A DNA stretch of 64,000 bases, from assembly GCA_963711375.1 (NCBI GenBank), contig CAVQDV010000005.1, positions 434,001 to 498,000 on the forward strand, written 5' to 3'. The translations under genes were made by a program, and so were the position numbers. The DNA is from CAVQDV01 sp963711375 (lineage in GTDB: Bacteria > Pseudomonadota > Gammaproteobacteria > Coxiellales > Coxiellaceae). This document shows, piece by piece, positions 52,863 to 60,638 of this stretch. The stretch's first letter is position 1, and every line of letters begins with the position of its first letter. Below the pieces are notes generated by a model. That model had not been told where the DNA came from and ran no database searches. It was given only the letters and a program-made list of their open reading frames with translations.

Positions 52863-55142
52863 TTACCTCATCGTCGACGATATTACAAATTTCACCTCGT
52901 AGGGTACAACTTTTTTTATCGCATCTTTACGCAATTGCTCATCGGTAGGATCAAAAAGCACCAACGTAATTACGTTTGAATCACACTGGATTGGATTTAA
53001 GTTATTTTGAATAAGCCACTGGTAAGCTTTAGCATCTAATTGCGGTACATTAGAAGGTTTTAAAGTGGGGTAATCTTCCAAATTGACCACTTCTAAATTA
53101 TATTGATCAGCCAATGCAGAATTTAAATCTGATTGTGTAATATATCCCTTGAGGACTAAAAGTGGACCTAATTTTTGACCTGTGGTATTTTGATCCGAAA
53201 TAGCCGTCAAGATTTGTTGCGGAGTTACTAACCCTTTTTTCACTAATATATCACCTAGCCTTTGGGCAAGAGAAATTAAAGCAAATTTGGCATGGTAAGG
53301 AGCAATTTTATCTTGAATTTCTTCACGATTTTTTAACAGCTCAGGGTTGTTAACCGCAATAGTGACGGTAGTACCTGCAATAGCGATTGGTAACAATTGA
53401 TTTGATAATAGCCATTCATAGTTACTCGAAGACAGATCATTTAGCGCACTTTTTCCCAATACAGTATAGGCTTCTGGATCAACAATATCGAGATGATTTT
53501 GATAGGCTAATAACTCAGTGAGACGCCTTAAATTAATAAATCGACCTTCTACTAGAATGTTACCAATTTTATCCGGAGATCTGGATTGTTTCTCTATGGC
53601 GGTTTTCAAATGGCTGGCCGAGATCATCCCCTCATCAAGCATTATATCGCCGATTTTCCGTTTATAAATCACCATTTGTTCTTCAGAAGGAAAGGTATGA
53701 GATGTTTTGGCCCATTTCACTTTGCCACGTTTCGAAGATACTACTAAAAAATTTTTGAGCGCAATATAAGAGGTATGAATATTAATAAGGTTTGCATAAA
53801 CGGTTCGCGGAATACTCAAAAGAGCGGGCCAAAATCCATAAATGGTGCCTGTAAATATAGCCCGATTCGCGAAGCGTTCAATCATAAAAACTGTGCTGAT
53901 AAGAATCAATACCACCATCCAAGGATTATCTTCTAGATATTCACTGAGGGTAGGTAGATGATACTGATAGAACCCGTTCGTCAAATAGTTCATTAGCCAA
54001 TAAATTAAAATAATATAGCCAAAACCATTAAAAAAATGGGTTACTACTGATTTACGATCATGAAGTAAGGTGAATCTCATGGCGAAACTACCCGGCCAAC
54101 CGATGTCTTTCCATTCTTGTAAAGCTATACCATAAACCCAACGAGTACGTTGTTTTATAGCAGCAAAATACGTGGTAGGAAACAACGCCCGAGTAGCAAT
54201 AATTTGTTGCCTTTCGACTGGCACTGGCTTACCAAATCCAAACCACCTTCTCTCCTTGACAATTCTGACTATCGTAAAAGGAAAGAAAGTCGCCTTTCCT
54301 TTAAGCTCCTGCAATCGCAGCGATGCATCATAGTCCTCTGTAATAGAGGCTCTTGAAAAAGGCTCTTTCAAGCTGTTGTGTTGCACTAAATCATTTATCC
54401 CTTTTCTGGTGAATGCCGTGCCGACGCCAGCAGAAGGAATTAAACCGTGAATAAATCCTCTGACCACTAAGCTGCTGCAGTGCATCTCAGCAAACTCATC
54501 ATTATAAACCCAATGGGTAAAATCAAAGAGTGGTACCTCCAAAGGAAAAACGGGGGTTTGAATCATGTCATATTTATCGGTAGCATAATTATAAAGCTTA
54601 AAAGAGAGTGGATGAATAATATCTTCTGAATCATGCATCACAAAAATTTCGTATTCTATATTGTTTTCTAATTCATGTTTTTTTATAAATTCATACACAG
54701 AATTCAGGTTATCGCCTTTCGTCGTTGGACCTTCCTTGGGATTAATCGCATAATATAAGTTAGAAAATTCCGCTCTTTCTTTTACCACTTCGGCTACAGT
54801 CTCGAGATCATTGGAGTAAAGCCCAACAAACACATCATAATTTTTATAGTCAATTTCTGAAAGATTTGATCGGAGCATGGCTCGAATAACAGGGGCTTCA
54901 TTCCAGCATGGAATCATCACAGCAATTCTTTTTTCTGGAAGTCCCGAAAGTTGATCATAGTACACTTTCTCAGTTTTTTTCTTACGAAAACCCTTACTAA
55001 AACGATTAATCCAGTACACGCAATCAAAGAAAAAATTATCCAGGCTAGATATACTGAAAGTTAAAGCGGCTACAACGAGGGCCCACCACATCACGGTGTT
55101 AATTGAGCTTAATAATTCGTACGATCTATATATGTCATCCAT
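52863..55142 (-). CDS. NfrB-like glycosyltransferase with two MshEN domains, copy 2
   Basis: 759 residues, the same layout as copy 1: GT2 domain with PCWNEAP, MHDSED, ITED and QRTRW; membrane helices; two C-terminal MshEN domains (KIGDIMLDEGMIS, KLGPLLVLKGYIT). Over 100 substitutions separate it from copy 1, spread over catalytic, membrane and MshEN parts, while the flanking genes hardly differ. The normal PxxNE motif suggests this is the canonical enzyme and copy 1 a variant. The start has GAGGAAG upstream. It follows the barrel gene by 19 bases. Confidence 0.9.
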   Translation of the reverse strand: MDDIYRSYELLSSINTVMWWALVVAALTFSISSLDNFFFDCVYWINRFSKGFRKKKTEKVYYDQLSGLPEKRIAVMIPCWNEAPVIRAMLRSNLSEIDYKNYDVFVGLYSNDLETVAEVVKERAEFSNLYYAINPKEGPTTKGDNLNSVYEFIKKHELENNIEYEIFVMHDSEDIIHPLSFKLYNYATDKYDMIQTPVFPLEVPLFDFTHWVYNDEFAEMHCSSLVVRGFIHGLIPSAGVGTAFTRKGINDLVQHNSLKEPFSRASITEDYDASLRLQELKGKATFFPFTIVRIVKERRWFGFGKPVPVERQQIIATRALFPTTYFAAIKQRTRWVYGIALQEWKDIGWPGSFAMRFTLLHDRKSVVTHFFNGFGYIILIYWLMNYLTNGFYQYHLPTLSEYLEDNPWMVVLILISTVFMIERFANRAIFTGTIYGFWPALLSIPRTVYANLINIHTSYIALKNFLVVSSKRGKVKWAKTSHTFPSEEQMVIYKRKIGDIMLDEGMISASHLKTAIEKQSRSPDKIGNILVEGRFINLRRLTELLAYQNHLDIVDPEAYTVLGKSALNDLSSSNYEWLLSNQLLPIAIAGTTVTIAVNNPELLKNREEIQDKIAPYHAKFALISLAQRLGDILVKKGLVTPQQILTAISDQNTTGQKLGPLLVLKGYITQSDLNSALADQYNLEVVNLEDYPTLKPSNVPQLDAKAYQWLIQNNLNPIQCDSNVITLVLFDPTDEQLRKDAIKKVVPYEVKFVISSTMR

Positions 55143-55161
55143 AACACTTCCTCTTTTTTAA

Positions 55162-56469
55162 TTAGAATCCCATGTACAATTCAGCTTCAACTATAAAATT
55201 ATTATAGTTGGGCCCATAAGGATTAGGCTGGGGACTTCTAACTGGAATATAATTATTCAGCAAATATCTCACCCTAAAGGCAAGTCCAACTCGCACGTCT
55301 GGAATAAAAGTAATTCCAGGGCCATAGTCTACAATATTATTATAAAACTCACGTTGGGTATCACCAAAGCCTTCCACTTGAATGAATAAATCGAGGGCAC
55401 TGTATCCATATTCAAAGGCCCGGACTCCGTCTCGAACTCGCAATTGCAGGATCCAATCATTGTCATATCGTGAATAGTACGTTAATTCGCCATAAATATT
55501 TCCTATGTGTTTAAAAGGAAATTTCGGTCTAGGCGCATATTCTGGTTTCATTCCCCAGGTTTGATAAAGTTCTGACCCCACTCTAAAATCGCCCGTCCAA
55601 CGACGAGTTAAATTTTGAGTGAGATAATAATTATAAGCTGTGCCTCCCTCTACATAAAAAAAGAAGGGCGCGTCTTGATAGGGTGTGAGGCGTAAACCCG
55701 CATCATAAATGACACCATTATCGTTATATTCTGCTGGCGCCGCTCCCAAGGCAGCTGATCCAGGGGATGAGGCCGTGTCACCATTTAAATACACCTTGCC
55801 ATATCCTTGGAAATATTTACTAAGTTGTATACCGAATCTTACCTGACTATCAAAAATACCATCATTAAAACGAGTTTGGTGATAAGGGTCTAAGTAGATA
55901 TCGGCAAAAAAAGGATTGGGGAGGAGTTTTGTTTGAGATCCCCCAAGGCTTATCATGCTTTCTCGAGCTTCCTGAACTTGTTTAGGCTTTGGAGAATAAT
56001 TAGCCACCTCTTGAAACTTAAAGAAGGCCTTTTTGTTCTGTTGCAAATCATTGTATATATAAGCTATTTGCAGCTTAATATCATAATCATTGGGCTTCAA
56101 CTGTTCGACAATTTGGAAACAGGTAAGCGCTTCTTTATATCGCTTTTTATCCAGCAAAAGATAACCGTATTCTGCCTGCGCATCTGCATTTTGCGGATAT
56201 TTTCTCGTAATTTGAATGATCAATATCAGTGCCTGATCTGGATTTGTTTTTTTAAGTTTATAATATTGATCCATTTGGCTATTCAGATCCTGATTCCCAG
56301 AGGCTTTTACGGCACGATGCGAAGAGTGAATCCTATGGTGACGCAATTTTGGGTGTTTTATTCGATGCGGAAGTACCATAGCCGAAGCCGTGACAGCAAT
56401 GGCTGATAAAGTGAAAATACCAGCGCCAAAGCAGGCTTTTGCCAGGCTCGGAAACTTATTTCTTAACAT
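55162..56469 (-). CDS. NfrA-like TPR/outer-membrane barrel protein, copy 2
   Basis: 435 residues, differing from copy 1 at only four positions that I count (two near residue 55, two near the C-terminus). Signal peptide, TPR section and barrel ending in Phe are the same. The near-identity contrasts with the glycosyltransferases beside them, which argues for recent gene conversion or strong constraint on the export pore. Confidence 0.8.
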   Translation of the reverse strand: MLRNKFPSLAKACFGAGIFTLSAIAVTASAMVLPHRIKHPKLRHHRIHSSHRAVKASGNQDLNSQMDQYYKLKKTNPDQALILIIQITRKYPQNADAQAEYGYLLLDKKRYKEALTCFQIVEQLKPNDYDIKLQIAYIYNDLQQNKKAFFKFQEVANYSPKPKQVQEARESMISLGGSQTKLLPNPFFADIYLDPYHQTRFNDGIFDSQVRFGIQLSKYFQGYGKVYLNGDTASSPGSAALGAAPAEYNDNGVIYDAGLRLTPYQDAPFFFYVEGGTAYNYYLTQNLTRRWTGDFRVGSELYQTWGMKPEYAPRPKFPFKHIGNIYGELTYYSRYDNDWILQLRVRDGVRAFEYGYSALDLFIQVEGFGDTQREFYNNIVDYGPGITFIPDVRVGLAFRVRYLLNNYIPVRSPQPNPYGPNYNNFIVEAELYMGF

Positions 56470-58255
56470 TCAACTCCCCCTTGTTATTATTTTCAGTTAT
56501 TTCCTGTGTTTTTGGCGCCATTTCCATGTGATCTTTTGTCCACGTATTGATATCAACAAATTGATATCCAGCCGCTTTTATGGCTACGAGTAATCTTTCA
56601 ATTTCACTCGTATCTCCTTTTGATTTGGCCAAGCCATCTTTATCCAGGGTATTTAGGAGAACAGGGTGAATAAAAAAAGACGCCCAAACATCTCGAAGCA
56701 CGCTGTCTCTTTTCACAATTCGAATCATATCATCAACCGTTTCTATATTTTTTACCGTTACATTTGGTCTTGGTGTTATATAACCAGCATCTTCCGGCAT
56801 AACACGTTGGCCATAGGCATCTCCATACACTTCATAGGGGAAAAATTGAATTATCATTGGAGTTGATGCGGGATAGCTTACTTTTAGCGAATTAAAGTAA
56901 GGTGCTCTCTCAGCAACGGTACCTGGCCAACTATTATCAAAATTTAATTTCGACGGTAAGGGCTCCGTTTGCTCCACCTGATATGGAACGTAATATTTAT
57001 CTTCCACAGCCCAATTAAATAATTGTGCAAACATAACATAATCTAAAATGGACGCTCGATAATGCGGCGTAAGCCAAGCGGCCGGTTTAATTCCAGACTT
57101 CGCCAGAACATCAGCCCCTCTTTGCAATCTTTCCAATAAATACGTTGGAGAATCTTCCTGGACCGGCTTATTTTCCACAAAATTCCAAAATTCATAATCA
57201 GGCCCCGTCATTCCATTAAAAGGATTTTTCAACTTGTCATATTGATGCGTAACTCCCTCAAAAATAAAACTGCCACCATGCCGCTTGGCATAACCCAAGG
57301 CATGTAAAAAAGCATAATTATCCGAGATAGGTCCTGAATTATCTTTTATAAGCACTTTTAGTGGATCGGCAAAAATTGGAATAACTGCAACCGCGAAGGG
57401 AATATTGTATTTATAGAAAACATCCGAGATCGCCATTATCTGTGCTGGAGTATCAAACCCTGAGTTCACATCTTCCACTCTCACTAAAGCCGGCTTCTTA
57501 CCCTTGTAGCGAGGTTGCTCTCCTACCATATCAAATAAGGCATCGGCAAATATCATGTATTCGCTTTCTCGGGTATCCCAATCAAATGGAATTTGAGCGA
57601 CATACCAATGATTGCCATTATGCAAAATAAAAGGGGTTTGTTGATTGTTGCTTGAGTGTTTCACCCATGAGTCAACATTCTTTTTGGCCTCTTCATTCAA
57701 TGGGCTCATTTGAATCATTATCGCATTGGCATTAAATGTCTTATGATCGCTTTCATCAAATCCCCCAAACGCTGGGAATTCCTGACCTTTGTACTGATAA
57801 AAACGATAAAATCCTGGCTGGCCTTTTGCATCAAGATGTTTCCAATCTAAGCCCGCAATTCCGTTATATTTAACCATCCACAGTTTTTGTAAAATTTCAG
57901 GGCTTAGTTTCCAAATACTATATTGCATCCAAATAACATTCTTTTTAGTATTCACAAAATCCTGGTAAAAAGCCTGGGGAATCTTGTTTTCATAGTACGA
58001 ACCCAAATAAAAACTCGCATAACAACGATCCAATTGCCCCGGCTGATACATCTCAATAGGAATGATATAACGTTGAATATTGGGAAAATGACCCAATAAA
58101 TTTTGCAAATAAATCGTAAGATTCCGGCCAATCGTATAGGTGGGATTCACCCGATCATAATAGATCTGTACGCATTTCGTAGGTGTTTCTGCAAAACAAT
58201 TCGGAAGAAAAATGATACTTAAAGAAATAACACACGTTTTGAAATAGCCTCGCAT
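56456..58255 (-). CDS. DUF2334-type polysaccharide deacetylase, copy 2
   Basis: 599 residues from ATG 58255, the start matching copy 1. The frame also runs 33 codons upstream to ATG 58354, but that extension (a hydrophobic stretch, VFVSVLLLSIIAG) lies beyond the duplicated unit and is not needed; its translation cannot be excluded. Motifs VRVEDVNSGFD, HQYD and LTPHYRAS are intact. It follows wecB by 103 bases (5 if the long form is used), so wecB and both cassettes form one transcription unit. Confidence 0.82.
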   Translation of the reverse strand: MRGYFKTCVISLSIIFLPNCFAETPTKCVQIYYDRVNPTYTIGRNLTIYLQNLLGHFPNIQRYIIPIEMYQPGQLDRCYASFYLGSYYENKIPQAFYQDFVNTKKNVIWMQYSIWKLSPEILQKLWMVKYNGIAGLDWKHLDAKGQPGFYRFYQYKGQEFPAFGGFDESDHKTFNANAIMIQMSPLNEEAKKNVDSWVKHSSNNQQTPFILHNGNHWYVAQIPFDWDTRESEYMIFADALFDMVGEQPRYKGKKPALVRVEDVNSGFDTPAQIMAISDVFYKYNIPFAVAVIPIFADPLKVLIKDNSGPISDNYAFLHALGYAKRHGGSFIFEGVTHQYDKLKNPFNGMTGPDYEFWNFVENKPVQEDSPTYLLERLQRGADVLAKSGIKPAAWLTPHYRASILDYVMFAQLFNWAVEDKYYVPYQVEQTEPLPSKLNFDNSWPGTVAERAPYFNSLKVSYPASTPMIIQFFPYEVYGDAYGQRVMPEDAGYITPRPNVTVKNIETVDDMIRIVKRDSVLRDVWASFFIHPVLLNTLDKDGLAKSKGDTSEIERLLVAIKAAGYQFVDINTWTKDHMEMAPKTQEITENNNKGELNVKK

Positions 58256-58358
58256 ACAATTGTCCCTCATATGTATCTGGAGTGCCCCACCGGCTATTAT
58301 ACTTAAAAGAAGTACAGAAACAAACACAATTTTGTATTTCAGATGTAAAATCAATATC

Positions 58359-59486
58359 TCACGAAGGGCGCTCAGACTTCAGGATAATATTAGCTATTTT
58401 TAAGGCGGCACTACCATCTCCAAAAGGATTCCTTCCAAGGCACATTTTCTTGTATTCATTTTTATAATCCAGTAGCCTGACGGTTTCATGAACAATCGCT
58501 GGAGCCAAAGGTCCTACTAGCTTGGCCATCCCAGCTTCAATGGCTTCCTGGCGTTCTGTAATGTTGCGCATGATGAGCACGGGCTTCCCGAAAGTGGGCG
58601 CCTCTTCTTGAATGCCCCCCGAATCCGTTAAAATAAGATAACTTCTTTCCATTAAAAAAGAGAAGGACAAATAATCTTGCGGGTGAATTAAAAAAACATT
58701 TTTGCAACTGCTCAAGTAGCGCTTCACAGGAGCCTGTACATTGGGATTTAGATGGACCGGATAAATAATTTGAATGTCTTTTCTTTTGCTGAGCTCGGCA
58801 AGTGCCTGGCAAATTTGCTCGAAACCTTCACCGAAATTTTCGCGGCGATGCCCTGTCACTAAAATTAATTTTAAATCGGGGTCTAGGTAAGAAAATTGTG
58901 CTTCTAATTTCGAACGCATGTCGAAATTTGTCTCCAATAATTTGCGCACTTCCAGAACCGCATCGACCACGGTATTTCCTGTGATAAATATTTTCTCTTT
59001 AGGCACTCCCTCGGACAACAAATTATTCGCAGCCAATTCCGTTGGCGCAAAATGCAATTGCGCAACAGAACCCGTTAATTTCCGATTCATTTCTTCGGGC
59101 CAGGGGGAATAAATATCATGGCTGCGAAGACCGGCCTCCACATGTCCAACCGGTATTTTTTCATAAAATGCTGCAAGAGAAGCGGCAAAAGTGGTGGTGG
59201 TATCGCCATGGACTAGCACTAAATCGGGCTGAAATTCTTTTAAAACCTTTTCCACTCCAATTAAGGCATAGGATGTGATATCTGAAAGGGATTGATTCGA
59301 TTTCATTATATCGAGATCATAATCGGGAACGATTTTAAAAAGAGAAAGCACTTGATCTAGCATGTGGCGATGTTGCGCTGTAACACACACTCTAACCTCA
59401 TCACCAAACACATCTTTGAGTTTTTGAATGACAGGAGCCATTTTTATAGCCTCTGGCCGTGTTCCAAAAACTACAAGAATTTTCAT
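58359..59486 (-). CDS. wecB: UDP-N-acetylglucosamine 2-epimerase
   Basis: 375 residues. It converts UDP-GlcNAc to UDP-ManNAc. Signatures are VFGTRPEAIKMAPVIQ, HVEAGLRSHD, VTGHRRENFG and LTDSGGIQEEAP, all intact. ATG 59486 is chosen because GGGGGA sits 6 bases before it and the protein then starts MKILVVFGTRPE; ATG 59498 is the alternative. In E. coli, WecB is required for phage N4 adsorption, consistent with UDP-ManNAc being the NfrB substrate. Its place at the head of the cassettes fits that role. Confidence 0.95.
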   Translation of the reverse strand: MKILVVFGTRPEAIKMAPVIQKLKDVFGDEVRVCVTAQHRHMLDQVLSLFKIVPDYDLDIMKSNQSLSDITSYALIGVEKVLKEFQPDLVLVHGDTTTTFAASLAAFYEKIPVGHVEAGLRSHDIYSPWPEEMNRKLTGSVAQLHFAPTELAANNLLSEGVPKEKIFITGNTVVDAVLEVRKLLETNFDMRSKLEAQFSYLDPDLKLILVTGHRRENFGEGFEQICQALAELSKRKDIQIIYPVHLNPNVQAPVKRYLSSCKNVFLIHPQDYLSFSFLMERSYLILTDSGGIQEEAPTFGKPVLIMRNITERQEAIEAGMAKLVGPLAPAIVHETVRLLDYKNEYKKMCLGRNPFGDGSAALKIANIILKSERPS

Positions 59487-59648
59487 ATTGTCCCCCATCC
59501 CTGAGATTATTCAAGATAGCATGGAATGATTTTTTTGCAAAATTTACTGGCTAAACTATAATAGAAAATACATAAATAAAGTAAAGTAAGCCTAAGCTGG
59601 ATCAAATTCTTTGTTGGCAATTCGCTCCCCGAATGAGAAACTAAGAGA

Positions 59649-60638
59649 ATGGAAACTAACCTTCTTTTTATCCTCTTCGTCGTTTTTTTAGCGTTTCTAT
59701 TTGATTTTACCAATGGTTTTCATGATGCGGCGAATTCCATTGCGACCATCATCGCTACAGAAGTTCTAAGCCCCTTACAAGCGGTGTTATGGGCGGCCCT
59801 GTTTAATTTCCTCGCCTTCTTTTTCTTTAAACTCGCCATCGCTCACACCATCAGTACGGGGTTGGTGCATCCCAGCATCATTAGTCCCTATGTGATTTTC
59901 GCGGGCTTAGCGGGCGCCATTAGTTGGAACATCATCACCTGGTATTTTGGTCTGCCCTCCAGCTCTTCTCATGCGCTAATCGGCGGGCTAGCAGGTGCAG
60001 CCTTTGTAAAAGGTGGAATACATGCGCTGCTCTTGCCCGGTTTTCTCAAAGTGACCAGCGCTATATTCTTATCACCGCTCATTGGGTTAGTGGTCGCTTA
60101 TGGACTAACCCACCTTGTCAATCGGATCACCAAGGGCAATACAGACGCCACTAATCATCGTTGGTTTAAATACATTCAATTAATTTCTTCGGCCCTCTTG
60201 AGCTTAACGCATGGCGGAAATGATGCTCAAAAAACAATGGGAATTATCGCGATCTTACTATATTCAGGCTCCTTGCTTGGGCCAGTTTTTTACGTGCCCT
60301 TCTGGGTGATCGTTTCCTGCTATTTCGTCATTAGTCTAGGGACCCTATTCGGTGGATGGCGTATCATTCATACCATGGGGAAAAAAATTACGCATCTGAA
60401 TACGCTCCGCGGTTCTTGTGCGGAAACCAGCGCCGCCCTCGTCATCTATGCGGCCACGGAATTGGGTGTCCCGGTTTCCACCACGCATACTGTCACAGGC
60501 GCTATTGCCGGGGTTGGTGTTTACGAAAGTTTTTGGGGCACACACTGGGACATGATGCATAAAATATTTTGGGCCTGGTTATTTACTATTCCAGCAACGG
60601 CTTTAATCGCAGCAGCCGTTATGTTTTTAAAAGCTTAA
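59649..60638 (+). CDS. pit: PiT-family inorganic phosphate transporter
   Basis: 329 residues, about ten membrane helices. The duplicated PiT signature is present as FTNGFHDAANSIATIIAT near the N-terminus and THGGNDAQKTMGIIA in the second half; SSSHALIGGLAG and STTHTVTGAIAG flank them. It imports phosphate (or metal-phosphate) across the inner membrane. A PhoU-like partner is often adjacent but is not in this window. It diverges from wecB across a 150-base gap and converges with the next gene with a 4-base overlap. Confidence 0.94.
   Translation: METNLLFILFVVFLAFLFDFTNGFHDAANSIATIIATEVLSPLQAVLWAALFNFLAFFFFKLAIAHTISTGLVHPSIISPYVIFAGLAGAISWNIITWYFGLPSSSSHALIGGLAGAAFVKGGIHALLLPGFLKVTSAIFLSPLIGLVVAYGLTHLVNRITKGNTDATNHRWFKYIQLISSALLSLTHGGNDAQKTMGIIAILLYSGSLLGPVFYVPFWVIVSCYFVISLGTLFGGWRIIHTMGKKITHLNTLRGSCAETSAALVIYAATELGVPVSTTHTVTGAIAGVGVYESFWGTHWDMMHKIFWAWLFTIPATALIAAAVMFLKA

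Larger units (their letters stand above)
47433..58277 (-). repeat. Tandem duplication of a 5.43-kb three-gene cassette
   Basis: Two copies, about 47430-52850 and 52860-58277, in direct orientation at 5430-base spacing. Each holds deacetylase, NfrA-like barrel and NfrB-like glycosyltransferase genes. Similarity ends at about 58277 (right edge) and just below 47430 (left edge). Barrel and deacetylase genes are nearly identical; the glycosyltransferases differ at many positions. Confidence 0.95.

Noticed and set aside
56456..58354. Extended N-terminus (33 codons) of deacetylase copy 2
   Set aside because: The extra codons lie beyond the duplicated unit, copy 1 lacks them, and the shared internal ATG has a good ribosome site and signal peptide.
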